A stretch of DNA of 64,000 bases, from assembly GCA_003576685.1 (NCBI GenBank), contig QOZR01000002.1, forward strand, positions 411,409-475,408, in the 5' to 3' direction. Below the pieces are notes generated by a model. It ran no database searches. It saw only the letters and a program-made list of their open reading frames with translations, and was not told where the DNA came from. The translations under genes and the position numbers were made by a program. Within the stretch, counting starts at the first letter, position 1, and each line of letters begins with the position of its first letter. This DNA comes from Virgifigura deserti. Its GTDB lineage: Bacteria > Pseudomonadota > Alphaproteobacteria > Dongiales > Dongiaceae. Positions 7,288 to 22,050 of this stretch are shown piece after piece.

Positions 7288-10227
7288 CTACGCGGTCGCG
7301 ACGAGCACGGCAACCGGAAAGTTGGCGAAGAGGACTTCGGCCGGAAGCAAACTTTGTTCATCATTGGCGGAGGCGGTCAAACGCTCGCCCGTAAGAACGG
7401 CGCGGAGGTCGTGACCGTTCCACGGCGACGGACAGCCGACGGCGGTGTCGGCCCAATCGACGCATCCGGGTCGCAAACCGTCGGGCTCGCCCATGAGCTT
7501 GGCCAACAGGCGAGGAACGGCGACGATGATGGTCGCGTCCGTCCCTTCCCGGGCGAAGGCGCAGATATGATCCGCCTGCGGCCCGGTAACGGTCAGGGGG
7601 CGGTAGCCGCCGCTTCGAAACAGCTCGGGATGGCCGTTCCGCAACTCCAGCAGCTTCCAGATCGCGTAGAGTTTCACGCGCCCGTCCGGCCAATCGTCGA
7701 CAAGCCGCGCCGCGTCCGCCGGCGATACGGCATCACGAGGGAAGCCCTGCCGCAGCCGATTCAGCGCTTCGACGCGCCGATCATAATCGACCGGCCTGCG
7801 ATTGTCGGGATCGACCAGACTGAGATCCCACATTTCGCAACCCTGATAGACATCGGGAACGCCGGGCAAGGTCAGCTTGAGGACCGCCTGGGATAGGCTG
7901 TTCAGCATGCCCAGAACGGCCACCCGTCGCTGGAAGGGAACGAAGTCGGCGAGGAACGGATTGGGCCGCGAGACATCCAGGACCTGCTGGAGAAACCCGC
8001 TGGCCGCGTCCTCATAAGCCGCATTCGGATTTCCCCAGCTCGAATTCTGCTTCGCCTCGCGCACCGCCTTGATCATGTAGGCCGTGCAGCGGTCGCAGAA
8101 CTGCCGAACCACGTCCGGGCCCGCGGCTTCGAGGTCGAGCAGCTCCACGGGCCAGGCGCCGAGGAGCGTCTGGTAGATCAGATACTCGTCGTTGGCCGTC
8201 GGTTCCGGCTGTCCATCGGCGTCGCGCTTCAGTCGACGGTTCAATCGCGCCCAGCGCCGCACATGCCGTCCCCATTCCTGCGGAATCTCCGACAGCAGAT
8301 CGATCCGGGTGCGGACATCCTCGCCGCGCTTGGTATCGTGCGTCGCGGTCGCCAGCATGTTCGTCGGCCAGCGGCGCGCGCGTTCCTGATTGAGATGATG
8401 GAAGGCGGAGACGGACACGCCGAAGCGGCGCGGATCGCCGCCGACCTCGTTCAGGGAGATGAGCCGGTTGTAGCGATAGAAGCTCGTGTCCTCGAGCCCC
8501 TTCGCCATCACCGGGCCGGTATATTGCTGAAACTTCATCGCGAATCGAATCACGACCCGCCGCTTATGGCCGCTTCTCGGCGCGCGGACGAGGTCCGTGG
8601 TCAGGGCGTCGTGAACGAAGTCGAAGATGCTACGGTCCGGAATCGCGCTGCGCTTGCGCGCCTGCCCGACTGCCCAATCGATGTCGCGGCGATCCTCCGG
8701 ACCGGCACCGCGGGCTGTGACATAGGTCCGGTAGACCGGGAAGCAGGCCACGACCTCCCTCAAGGCCTCCCGCAGGCTGCTCAAGGTGAAATCGCGCGTC
8801 CGCCAATTGCCTTCGGCAATGCGATCGAGCTCGGTCGCCAGAACAGTCAGCTCGCTGGCCAGGATATAGGCCATCACCTGCTTCTTGCAGGCATAGAGAA
8901 TCTCGTCGAAGACGGCGTGCTCACGAATGAACCGCCGATAGATGCGATCCAGAGGCCGTTCGCCCGCAGGGTCGACGAAGAGCCCGTTCACCAGATTCGT
9001 GAACTCGTAGCCGGTGGTGCCGGCGATCGGCCAATCCTCGCGAAGCCGCTCATGCTGCGCGAGGATCTTCTCGACGACCAGATAGAGGGGAGAATCGCCC
9101 GACGCGTCCCCCGATGCGCTGCCCCGAAGCGCGCGATACTGCGCCTGCAATCGCCGGCAATAGTCCTGCGGATCGTAGAGCCCGTCGATATGGTCGATCC
9201 GCAGGCCATGAATCTTGTTCTCCGCGATCAGACGGAAGATCAAGCGGTGCGTCCGGTCGAACAGTTCCGGAAGCTCCATGCGCAGGCCCGCCAGATCATT
9301 GATATCGAAGAACCGCCGATAGTTGATCTCGTCCGCCGCAACCCGCCAGAAGGCGAGCCGGTAAGCCTGCGCCTCCAGCAAACGATGCAGTGGATCGAAG
9401 CTGCGGGGCTCGCCGGGCGTGCCCTCGAAGATCTGCAGCGATCGCCCGATCGCTGACGCTACTTCTGGACTGCCGGCATTGAGGTCCGCCAGTGCCTGCT
9501 TCAGCTCGGCAGCGCGCTGCCGCTGGGCCGGGCGGTGGCGCAGCGGCACGTCGCCGGTGCGCAGCTTGCGGAACTCCGTCGCAAGCCGCCGAAGCTCGGC
9601 GAGTCCATCATCATTCGCCTGCTGCTGCCGGTCGATAGCTTCGAGGCCCGCATTCAGGATTCGCGCATATTGCCTCGGCGCGATCGGAAAGCGGTGTTCG
9701 TGATACCAGACGCTGAAGCTGCCCTGCGTCGCATCGAACCTGAGTTGCAGATCGCCCTGCTCCAGCACCTCGCCGTAGTGATTGCCGAGAACGGGCAACA
9801 GCACCTTGCCGCCGAGCTCCTGCTTGGTCGGCTGCCAATCAATGTCGAAATGCTGCGCATAGGGCGAGGACGGCCCCCACTCCAGCAGGTCGAGCCACCA
9901 TTCGTTGTCCGCCTGTCCGATCCCCATATGGTTCGGGACGAAGTCGACGATCTGCCCCATGCGGTGCCGATGCAGACTCGCGACGAGCGCCTCGAAATCC
10001 TCGGCGCTGCCGACCTCGGGGTTGAGGGCGTTGTGATCGATGATGTCGTAGCCATGCGTGCTGCCCGCCCGCGCCTTCAGATAGGGAGAGCCGTAGATGT
10101 GGCTAATGCCCAAGGCGTACAGATAGGGAACGAGCCGTTCCGCATCCTTGAAGGTGAAGCCGCTGTTGAACTGCAGGCGATAGGTGGCGATCGGACTCGC
10201 TGGGGGTCGCACCGACCTGTCCGTCAT
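7288..10227 (-). CDS. treY: Malto-oligosyltrehalose synthase
   Basis: A 979-aa GH13 enzyme that turns the reducing end of a linear alpha-1,4-glucan into a terminal trehalosyl unit by intramolecular transglycosylation. Motifs include the N-terminal TYRLQFNSGFTF and GISHIYGSPYLKARAGSTHG, FVPNHMGIG, LRIDHIDGLYDPQ (nucleophile Asp) and LVVEKILA (acid/base Glu). Length is at the upper end of the family. It is the last gene of the seven-gene glucan/trehalose operon, and its ATG overlaps the malQ stop codon by four bases (ATGA). Its product is the substrate of TreZ, encoded two genes upstream. The kinase gene starts 135 bp further on with no strong terminator between, so some read-through is possible. 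Confidence 0.95.
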   Translation of the reverse strand: MTDRSVRPPASPIATYRLQFNSGFTFKDAERLVPYLYALGISHIYGSPYLKARAGSTHGYDIIDHNALNPEVGSAEDFEALVASLHRHRMGQIVDFVPNHMGIGQADNEWWLDLLEWGPSSPYAQHFDIDWQPTKQELGGKVLLPVLGNHYGEVLEQGDLQLRFDATQGSFSVWYHEHRFPIAPRQYARILNAGLEAIDRQQQANDDGLAELRRLATEFRKLRTGDVPLRHRPAQRQRAAELKQALADLNAGSPEVASAIGRSLQIFEGTPGEPRSFDPLHRLLEAQAYRLAFWRVAADEINYRRFFDINDLAGLRMELPELFDRTHRLIFRLIAENKIHGLRIDHIDGLYDPQDYCRRLQAQYRALRGSASGDASGDSPLYLVVEKILAQHERLREDWPIAGTTGYEFTNLVNGLFVDPAGERPLDRIYRRFIREHAVFDEILYACKKQVMAYILASELTVLATELDRIAEGNWRTRDFTLSSLREALREVVACFPVYRTYVTARGAGPEDRRDIDWAVGQARKRSAIPDRSIFDFVHDALTTDLVRAPRSGHKRRVVIRFAMKFQQYTGPVMAKGLEDTSFYRYNRLISLNEVGGDPRRFGVSVSAFHHLNQERARRWPTNMLATATHDTKRGEDVRTRIDLLSEIPQEWGRHVRRWARLNRRLKRDADGQPEPTANDEYLIYQTLLGAWPVELLDLEAAGPDVVRQFCDRCTAYMIKAVREAKQNSSWGNPNAAYEDAASGFLQQVLDVSRPNPFLADFVPFQRRVAVLGMLNSLSQAVLKLTLPGVPDVYQGCEMWDLSLVDPDNRRPVDYDRRVEALNRLRQGFPRDAVSPADAARLVDDWPDGRVKLYAIWKLLELRNGHPELFRSGGYRPLTVTGPQADHICAFAREGTDATIIVAVPRLLAKLMGEPDGLRPGCVDWADTAVGCPSPWNGHDLRAVLTGERLTASANDEQSLLPAEVLFANFPVAVLVATA

Positions 10228-12470
10228 GACGCTCCCTGTCCCGCCGCTTGACCCGCTCTTGGCGCAGGCCGCAGATCACGGATCGTCGCCGTGAGAGCCC
10301 GGACCCGCGGATCGGCCGCCAGTTCGTCGATGCCCAGCGGCAGCTTGCGCCGCCAGTTGGGATGTTCGTCCGTGGTTCCCGGCAGATTCGGCTGCTCCTC
10401 CTCGCCGAGGACATCCTCCAAGGTGACCATCAGGAGCTTCGACGGCGTGCGCGCCAGATAGCGATAGGCCGCTTGCACGAGCCGCTCGGAAGGCGGCCGG
10501 TCGAGCTCGTCCTCTGGACTTTCGCCGGCCGGAAGAAGCCCTTGGCGGCGAAGCGCGTCGAGCAGGCATCGGCGATCCCTGTCACGCGCCCGCTGCGCGT
10601 CGCGCCGCGCATCGTCGGACGGGAAGAGGTCGAGCCTCGCCCGGAGGTCGATATCGCGGCCACGCCAGTAGCCCGGCAGTGTCGGCAGATCGTGCGTCGT
10701 CACGCCGACCAGGGCGAGTGGCGGGTAGGCCTCCGGTAGCAGGAAGTCACCGTCACCGGTCTGCTCGAAATAGAGCAGGCGATAAGAGAGGATCCCGTAG
10801 CCGTGGAGGCGGTCGACCAGCCCTTCCGGCACGGTGCCCAGATCCTCGCCGATGACCAGACACCGGCTGCGTTGGCTCTCGAGCGCGAGGACGGCGAGCA
10901 TGTCGGCCAGAGGATAGTTGACATAGCCTCCCTCCGTCGGCGAGGCGCCATGAGGCACCCAGAAGAGGCGCATGAGGCCGAGGATGTGATCGATCCGCAG
11001 CGCTCCGGTGTGGCGCATGTTCGCGCGCAGCACCTCGATCAGCGGGCGATAGGCGTTCTCCCGCAATGCGCGCGGAGTCATCGGCGGCAAGCCCCAATCC
11101 TGTCCCTTCGTGTTGAAGAGGTCCGGCGGCGCACCGATCGCGGTGCCTCTGGCGAAGAGCCGCTGCTGGGCCCAGAACTCGGCCCCGTCGGAATCCACCC
11201 CGAGCGCGAGATCGCGGTAGAGGCCGATCTGCATGCCGAGCTGCGTGCATCGATCGCCGACGGCCTGCAGCTGAAGGTCCGCCTGCCACTGAAGATACTG
11301 GAAGAACTCGATGCGCTCCCGCTGTTCCGCGGCGAAAGCAGCAACCTCCGGCGAGGCCGGGTCGTGATAAGGCACCGGCCAATCCCGCCAGCTATGAACG
11401 CCGGAGCCCGTGCGCCGGAAGTGCTCCGACAGGGCCTCGAACAGGGAGAAGGTTTCGAGCGCCTGCCCCTCGCGTGCCTGGAACGCGTGGAACGCCGCCG
11501 CGCGATTTGTGTCGCCCTTGGCCGTGCCGCCCTCGGCGAGGTGAGTGGTTCGGAACGAGCGGTAGAGTTCTTCAAGAACGGGCAGCTTCGCGCCCGAGAC
11601 GCCGGGATAGTCGACGAGCGCGGCCGCGCGGAGTTCCTCGAACCGCCCGCTCTCCCGCATGCGATCGATCGCCGTCCGCGCGGCGGGGCACGCATCGAGG
11701 TCGGGAACAGCCTCGACATCGATATAGAGGACGTTGAGGAACAGACGGCTCGCCGGAGAATAGGGGCTGATGCGATTCGGATTCTCAATGAAAAGGGCAT
11801 GCAGCGGATTGACGCCGATCACGCCGACGCCGAGCGGCGCCAGCGCTTCGGCCAGATGCCGCAGATCTGTGAAATCGCCGATGCCCCAGTTCCGCTCGGA
11901 CCGCAGGCCGTAAAGTTGGATCGCGACGCCCCACATCCTGCCCTCGCCCTCGAGCGCAGGCGGCCAATAGCATCGCGGCGGCGCAACGATCAGGACCGTA
12001 GACGCCTCGGCGGCACCGCTGAGGCGCAGCCGGTGATAGCCGGCGGGAAGGCTCAAGGGCAGCCGCATGCTGCGGCGTTCCAGGACGCGACCGTCGATCC
12101 TGCGGGATGCCTCGCATGGCAGGTCACCGGGCTCGACGGCGCCGCGATGACTGCGCCCGACTTCCTCTTCGACGGTCCAGGACAGGGAGTGGCCCGATCG
12201 ATCCGCATCCAGGACGACGGGAACGGGTGGGAGAGGCTCGCCCTCGGCGGCGATCAGCACAGGTTCCAGCGGTCGTCGCCAAGGTACCTCGTCGACGGCT
12301 TGGATGGCGGCGGCGATTGCCGTGTCGCTCTCGGCCGCGAAGCCCATGGCGGATAGCAGGGTGCGTTTGCTCTCTGCCGAGATCCGCCGCGGCCGGCCAT
12401 GACCGTCGCGGTACTGGTCCCCGATACCGAGGCGCTGAGCCAGCCGGTCGAGCGCCGTCTCCGTCGTCAT
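10224..12470 (-). CDS. malQ: 4-alpha-glucanotransferase (amylomaltase)
   Basis: A 748-aa GH77 enzyme that moves maltodextrin segments between alpha-1,4-glucans and releases glucose. The long N-terminal extension before the barrel is normal for the large bacterial MalQ type. Barrel motifs include the NWGIGDF strand, GVIGVNPLHALF, GAPPDLFNTKGQDWGLPP, ALRIDHILGLMRLFW (nucleophile Asp), LVIGEDLGTVPEGL (acid/base Glu) and TTHDLPTLPGYW. It overlaps treZ upstream and treY downstream by four bases each, so it is probably translationally coupled. In this operon it can lengthen the short maltodextrins left by GlgX and TreZ so that TreY and GlgB have suitable chains. Confidence 0.95.
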   Translation of the reverse strand: MTTETALDRLAQRLGIGDQYRDGHGRPRRISAESKRTLLSAMGFAAESDTAIAAAIQAVDEVPWRRPLEPVLIAAEGEPLPPVPVVLDADRSGHSLSWTVEEEVGRSHRGAVEPGDLPCEASRRIDGRVLERRSMRLPLSLPAGYHRLRLSGAAEASTVLIVAPPRCYWPPALEGEGRMWGVAIQLYGLRSERNWGIGDFTDLRHLAEALAPLGVGVIGVNPLHALFIENPNRISPYSPASRLFLNVLYIDVEAVPDLDACPAARTAIDRMRESGRFEELRAAALVDYPGVSGAKLPVLEELYRSFRTTHLAEGGTAKGDTNRAAAFHAFQAREGQALETFSLFEALSEHFRRTGSGVHSWRDWPVPYHDPASPEVAAFAAEQRERIEFFQYLQWQADLQLQAVGDRCTQLGMQIGLYRDLALGVDSDGAEFWAQQRLFARGTAIGAPPDLFNTKGQDWGLPPMTPRALRENAYRPLIEVLRANMRHTGALRIDHILGLMRLFWVPHGASPTEGGYVNYPLADMLAVLALESQRSRCLVIGEDLGTVPEGLVDRLHGYGILSYRLLYFEQTGDGDFLLPEAYPPLALVGVTTHDLPTLPGYWRGRDIDLRARLDLFPSDDARRDAQRARDRDRRCLLDALRRQGLLPAGESPEDELDRPPSERLVQAAYRYLARTPSKLLMVTLEDVLGEEEQPNLPGTTDEHPNWRRKLPLGIDELAADPRVRALTATIRDLRPAPRAGQAAGQGAS

Positions 12471-14322
12471 CCGGCGGCCCGCACCTGATCATCGGCGAGG
12501 AACCACGCCACCGACCAAGGCGGCAGCCCCCCCTTCGCGACCCCTGCCGGATCTTGCTCGTCAGTGGCGAACAGCAGCCTGCCTGGAGGGGAGCGCGGCG
12601 GGGCGGAGGCACCCTCAGCGCCCATATTCGCGACGAGACCCAGGCGCGCCTTGTCGCCGAGCCGCCACTCGACGAGAAGACCGCGATCCCCGAACGTCTC
12701 GAACCGACCCGAATCGCCGCCGATCCCCTTCAGCCGCGGCACGATCTCGTCATGCCGCAGCCGGAGCAGACGGCGATAGAGTTGCAGCCGCTCACGATGG
12801 GGCGACGATTCCCTGTCGGCCCAGGTCAGGATCGAGGCGCGAAACGTTTCCAGCGCGTTCGGGTCGGGGATTCGCTCGCGCACCTCGGGGTCGGAGAAAT
12901 GCGGAAAGCGTGCAAACTCGTTCCGCCGCCCCTCGCGAACGAGCCGTCCCAGTTCCGGCTCGAAGTCGCAGAAGAAGTAGAAAGGCTCCTTCGCCCCCCA
13001 CTCCTCGCCCATGAAGAGTAGCGGCGGCGCGGGTGCGAGAAGCAGGATGGCCGCTGCCGCATCGACCGCCTCCGACGGCGCGAGCGCGCCGATCCGCTCG
13101 CCGAAGGCCCGGTTGCCGATCTGGTCATGGTTCTGCAGGAAGGCGACGAATGCCGTCGGCGGAAGATGGCCGCTAGGCTCGCCGCGCGGCGCATTGTCGT
13201 GATAGGGCGAAACCTCTCCCTGGAAGACGAAACCTTCCGTCAGTGCCCGGCCAAGCTGCTCGATCGGTTGCTCGGTGTAATCCGCGTAGTAGCCGCCCCG
13301 CTCGTCCGTCACAAGCACGTGATAGACGTGATGAATGTCGTCGTCCCACTGGGCGGTGTAGTGGCGCGGCTGGCCGTCCGCCCCTCGCTCAAGGCGGTGC
13401 GCGTCGTTCTTCGCGTTCTCGAGCACGAGATGGACCGGCCGGCGATCCCCGATGGCCGCGCGCACGGTCTCCGCCAGCTCGCTCAGGATATCGGGATCGC
13501 TGTCGTCGATGATCCGGTCAACGGCATCGAACCGCAGCCCGTCGAAATTGAACTCCTCGATCCAGTAGAGGGCATTGTGAATGAAGAAATCGCGGACCGG
13601 ACGGCTGTCGGTCCCATCGAAATTGATCGCCGCACCCCACGGCGTGTGGTGGCGCTCGGTAAAGAACTGGCGCGCATACTGGTTGAGGTAGTTTCCTTCC
13701 GGGCCAAAATGATTGTAGACGACGTCGAGGAACACGCTCAGCTCGCGCTGATGGGCGAGTTGCACAAATCGCTTCAAATCCTCCGGGCGGCCGTAACGTC
13801 GCTCCGGCGCGAACGGATAAACACCGTCATACCCCCAATTGCGGGCACCGGGCGCTTCCGAGAGCGGCATCAGCTCGATCGCGGTCACGCCCAGATCGAC
13901 CAGATGATCGAGATGCTGCGCTAGACCGTCATAGGTCCCCTGTTCGGTGAACGTGCCGACATGAAGCTCGTAAAGGACGGTTTCTTCCCACGGGCGGCCG
14001 CGCCAAGAGTCGTCTTGCCAGTCGAAGGCGGCGGGGTCGATCACCTCGCTGGGACCATGGATATCGTCCGGTTGAAAGCGCGAGGCCGGGTCCGGGACCT
14101 TGGCGCCACCATCGATCCGATAGCAGTAGCGCGTCCCTGGCCCCGCCTCGGGACTCCGGAACTCGCACCATCCGTCGGCCTGCAGATTCATCGGCTCGGT
14201 ACGGGACAGGCCCTGTCCTTCGAGGCAGAGCTCCACGCGCTCGGCCGATGGCGCCCAGAGACGGAACCGAACACCGCCCTCGGCGAGGAGTTCGGCACCG
14301 AACGGCATGATGTGAGCGCGCT

Positions 14323-14326
<4 letters not shown>
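12467..14326 (-). CDS. treZ: Malto-oligosyltrehalose trehalohydrolase
   Basis: A 619-aa GH13 enzyme that releases free trehalose from malto-oligosyltrehalose, completing the TreY-TreZ route. Visible parts are an N-terminal E-set/CBM48-like domain (FRLWAPSAERVELCLEG), DVVYNHFGPEGNYLNQYA, FDGLRFDAVDRI (nucleophile Asp), LVLENAKND (acid/base Glu) and QNHDQIGNRAFGER. The frame opens at 14359, but the ATG at 14326 overlaps the glgX stop as ATGA and gives the typical start MKRAHIMPFGAELL, so I use it. The gene overlaps both neighbours by four bases. Unusually, treZ and treY are separated by malQ instead of being adjacent. Confidence 0.95.
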
Positions 14327-16485
<2,159 letters not shown>

Positions 16486-16504
16486 CGGATCCCTCTCCTC
16501 GACA

Positions 16505-18715
<2,211 letters not shown>

Positions 18716-18721
18716 GATTGT

Positions 18722-21700
18722 CTAATCCTCCGTCTTCAGCAAGCGCGTGACGCCGCGCAGCGGAATGCCCAGCCAGGCGGGACGGTTCGCCGCCTCGTAG
18801 CAGATCTCGTAGAGCGCCTTCTCCAGGCTGAACAGGTCGATCAGGTTTCGCGCCTGGTCGGCATCGGTCGGGTAGGACGGGCAATCGCCGATCGTCTCCC
18901 TATAGCCGGTCAGGAAGCTGTTCGACACCCGCTCCTCCCAGAGATCGGTCCAGGGCTGCAGCGTTTCGAGCGCGCGCGGCTCCAAGGCCGCGCGGTCGAA
19001 CAGCGCCGACCAGGCCGCGTAGTTGAAGGAACGCAGCATGCCGGCGACGTCCCTCAGCGGTGAATGCTTGGCGCGGCGGTCGGCCAAGGACCGCGCCGGT
19101 TCGCCCTCGAAATCGAGGATGTAGAAATCGTCCTTCACCACGATCACCTGGCCGAGATGATAGTCCCCGTGATAGCGGGTTTTCACCGCATCGAGGCGAG
19201 CCGGGACCAGTTCGCCGATGCGGTCGAGCAGCGCCTTTCGATGATCGAGAAGCGTCGCGGCGTCCTCGGCCGCTGCCTCCGGTAGGCGCCTGCGAACCTT
19301 GCGGATCGCGGTGATCGCGTCCTGCGCCTGCTTTCGGATCTTCCGCTTCCAACCTGACAGATCCGCGGCCGTGACCGGCGCCGGTCGAAAGGCCGGATCG
19401 TCGGTATCGAGCGCGAAAGCCCGGTGCAGCTCAGCGGTCCGAATGCCCAGCATGTGGAAGAGTTGAAGGTTCGGGTCCAGGCTCTCCGCTGCCGCCGGCA
19501 CACCTGGGACCGTTTCCTGCGGCGTCGGCTGCAACTCCTCCTCAGGCACCAGCTGTGCCGTATCCAGGAACCGGCTCAAATAGTCGAGCGTGTAGCTCCA
19601 GCCGTCGCCCTGATTGCGAACGAACCCCTGCAGGGTCGCCAGCACGGTCGGCTGGCCGCGCTCGTCGAACAGCTCGACCGATCCGAGCAGCGGCGGCGTG
19701 TTCCTGTAATGGGCCACATCGGTGAGGTAGCGGCCGATCTCAAGCTCGGGATGAATGCCGGGTTGCAAACGGCGATAGGCCTTCAGGACCATGCCGTCGC
19801 CGACCATCAGCGAGGTGTTGCTCTGCTCCTTGCCTAAGCGGCTGATCTCCCACTCCTCGATCCCGTCGGTCGACGGAAAGGCGCTGGTCGCGGCGAACTC
19901 GATCCGGCCGCCATGCGCCGTCGGCACGGCCCTGCCCTGGTGCATCGATTCAACGGTCGCGCGCGCGAAGGTGGGATCGGCCACCGCATCGTGAAGAACG
20001 CCGCGCCTGGGTCCCTTCCGGACCCGGCCGAGCGAGTAAGGCAGCAGCGAGACGAGCGGATCCTCCGCCGCATTTTCCCAGGCGATGGCGAAGGGCAGGA
20101 AATAATCCTGCGTCGCCCCGTTCCTGAGAGCCACCTGGCAGACGGCGAAGAGCGAGACCCAGTCGGAGCGCGCGACCTCGGCGGTCTCCACGAGCTCGAC
20201 GGCGTCGATGCCGACGTCCTTGGCGGCGAACCAGCGCTGGTTCGGCAGGAACTCCGGCAGGCTCTGCGTTTGCAGCACGTCGCGGGCCCGATCCGATAGA
20301 AGGCTCTGCCAGCCATGGGGCATGACCAGAGTCAGCAGTTCCGGCAGCGGCTGGACGTAGGGCTCGTGCCAGCTCGGCGCCTCGGCCTCCTGGGCAAGAA
20401 GGAACCAATAGAAGCCGTAGGCCGGCAAGGTGACGAAATAGGGCAGCTCGCCGATCGTCGGAAACGGGCTGCGGCCGATCAGCTCGATGGGAGCCCGGCC
20501 TTTATAGGCCGAAAGATCGAGCTCTACAGGCTGCGGCGACCGGGATAAATTGGCGACGCAGAGGATCGAATTGTCCTCATATTCGCGCAGATAGGCGACG
20601 ATCTTCCGGTTGCCGGGATAGAGGAATTTGAGCGCGCCGCGTCCGAACGCCGGTTGCATCTTGCGCACGGCGATAATCCGCTTCATCCAGTTGAGGAGCG
20701 ACGACGAGCTGCGGCTCTGCGCCTCGACATTGACCGACTGGAAGCCGTAGACCGGATCCATGATCGGCGGCAGATAGAGCCCCTGCGGGTCCGCCTTCGA
20801 GAAGCCGCTGTTGCGGTCCGGCGCCCACTGCATGGGCGTTCGCACGCCGTCGCGATCGCCGAGATAGACATTGTCCCCCATGCCGATCTCGTCGCCATAA
20901 TAGATGATCGGCGTTCCCGGCATCGAAAGCAGGAGGCTGTTCAGCAGCTCGATCTTGCGACGGTCGTTCTCAAGCAGCGGCGCGAGGCGGCGGCGGATGC
21001 CGAGATTGATCCGCGCCCGCGCGTCGGCGGCGTAGAACCGCCAGAGATAGTCCCGCTCGCGGTCGGTCACCATCTCGAGCGTCAGCTCGTCATGATTGCG
21101 CAGGAAGATCGCCCACTGGCAGCTATCCGGAATATCGGGTGTCTGCCGCATGATGTCAGTGATCGGGTGCCGGTCTTCCTGCGCGACGGCCATGTAGAGG
21201 CGCGGCATCACCGGGAAATGGAACGCCATGTGGCACTCGTCGCCATTCCCGAAATAGGGCCGCACGTCCTCCGGCCATTGGTTGGCCTCGGCCAGCAGCA
21301 TGCGGTTCTCGTAGCGCGCGTCCAGCGCCGCGCGGAGCGTCTTGATGACCTTGTGCGTCTCGGCAAGATTCTCGTTGTTCGTGCCGTCGCGCTCGACGAG
21401 GTAGGGGATGGCGTCGAGACGCAGCCCGTCGACCCCCATGTCGAGCCAGTAATACATCGCATCGATGACCTCCTTGACGACTCGCGGGTTGTCAAAGTTC
21501 AGGTCCGGCTGATGCGAGAAGAAGCGATGCCAGTAATAGGCCTTCGCCACCGGGTCCCAGGCCCAATTGGAGGTCTCGGTATCGGTGAAGATGATGCGGG
21601 TCCCCAGATATTTCTGGTCGCTGTCGCTCCACACATAATAGTCGCGCCAGCGCGAGCCCGGCTTCGCGGTACGCGAGCGCTGGAACCAGCGGTGCTGGTC

Positions 21701-22024
21701 CGAGGTATGGTTGATCACCAGCTCCGTAATCACCCGCAGGTCGCGCCGATGCGCCTCGCGCACGAACTTCCGGAAGTCGGACAAGGTGCCATAGGCCGGA
21801 TGGACGGCCCGGTAATCGGCGATGTCATAGCCGTCGTCGCGCAACGGCGAGACATAGAACGGCAGAAGCCAGATCGCCGTGACGCCGAGATCGCGGACAT
21901 AATCGAGCTTCGCGGTCAGCCCGGCGAAGTCGCCCACGCCGTCATTGTTCGAATCGAAGAAGGACTTGACGTGAGTCTGGTAGATGATCGCGTCCTTGTA
22001 CCAGAGCGGATCGTCCGACAGCAT
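18722..22024 (-). CDS. treS: Trehalose synthase fused to maltokinase (TreS-Mak)
   Basis: An 1100-aa bifunctional protein. The N-terminal ~550 residues are GH13 trehalose synthase (maltose-trehalose isomerase): MLSDDPLWYKDAIIYQTHVK, GVDGLRLDAIPYL, LLAEANQWPEDVRPYFG, FLRNHDELTLEMV. The C-terminal half, from about LPEFLPNQRWFAAK, is a maltokinase with the phosphotransferase motifs RYHGDYHLGQV and ILDFEGEP. The protein can thus convert trehalose to maltose and phosphorylate it to maltose-1-phosphate, the GlgE donor. The frame is open from 22156; the ATG at 22024 is chosen since it gives the family N-terminus, although its ribosome site is weak. It follows glgE by 26 bases. This fusion is known in several bacterial groups. 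Confidence 0.95.
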   Translation of the reverse strand: MLSDDPLWYKDAIIYQTHVKSFFDSNNDGVGDFAGLTAKLDYVRDLGVTAIWLLPFYVSPLRDDGYDIADYRAVHPAYGTLSDFRKFVREAHRRDLRVITELVINHTSDQHRWFQRSRTAKPGSRWRDYYVWSDSDQKYLGTRIIFTDTETSNWAWDPVAKAYYWHRFFSHQPDLNFDNPRVVKEVIDAMYYWLDMGVDGLRLDAIPYLVERDGTNNENLAETHKVIKTLRAALDARYENRMLLAEANQWPEDVRPYFGNGDECHMAFHFPVMPRLYMAVAQEDRHPITDIMRQTPDIPDSCQWAIFLRNHDELTLEMVTDRERDYLWRFYAADARARINLGIRRRLAPLLENDRRKIELLNSLLLSMPGTPIIYYGDEIGMGDNVYLGDRDGVRTPMQWAPDRNSGFSKADPQGLYLPPIMDPVYGFQSVNVEAQSRSSSSLLNWMKRIIAVRKMQPAFGRGALKFLYPGNRKIVAYLREYEDNSILCVANLSRSPQPVELDLSAYKGRAPIELIGRSPFPTIGELPYFVTLPAYGFYWFLLAQEAEAPSWHEPYVQPLPELLTLVMPHGWQSLLSDRARDVLQTQSLPEFLPNQRWFAAKDVGIDAVELVETAEVARSDWVSLFAVCQVALRNGATQDYFLPFAIAWENAAEDPLVSLLPYSLGRVRKGPRRGVLHDAVADPTFARATVESMHQGRAVPTAHGGRIEFAATSAFPSTDGIEEWEISRLGKEQSNTSLMVGDGMVLKAYRRLQPGIHPELEIGRYLTDVAHYRNTPPLLGSVELFDERGQPTVLATLQGFVRNQGDGWSYTLDYLSRFLDTAQLVPEEELQPTPQETVPGVPAAAESLDPNLQLFHMLGIRTAELHRAFALDTDDPAFRPAPVTAADLSGWKRKIRKQAQDAITAIRKVRRRLPEAAAEDAATLLDHRKALLDRIGELVPARLDAVKTRYHGDYHLGQVIVVKDDFYILDFEGEPARSLADRRAKHSPLRDVAGMLRSFNYAAWSALFDRAALEPRALETLQPWTDLWEERVSNSFLTGYRETIGDCPSYPTDADQARNLIDLFSLEKALYEICYEAANRPAWLGIPLRGVTRLLKTED

Positions 22025-22050
22025 ATCGACACTTAGGCTCGGGGCGGGGG

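Noticed and set aside
8263..12356. Long plus-strand frames opposite treY and malQ (for example 8263-9456 and 10803-12356)
   Set aside because: They mirror well-identified GH13/GH77 genes in GC-rich DNA, are Arg/Ala/Pro/Gln-rich and show no family motifs or ribosome sites.
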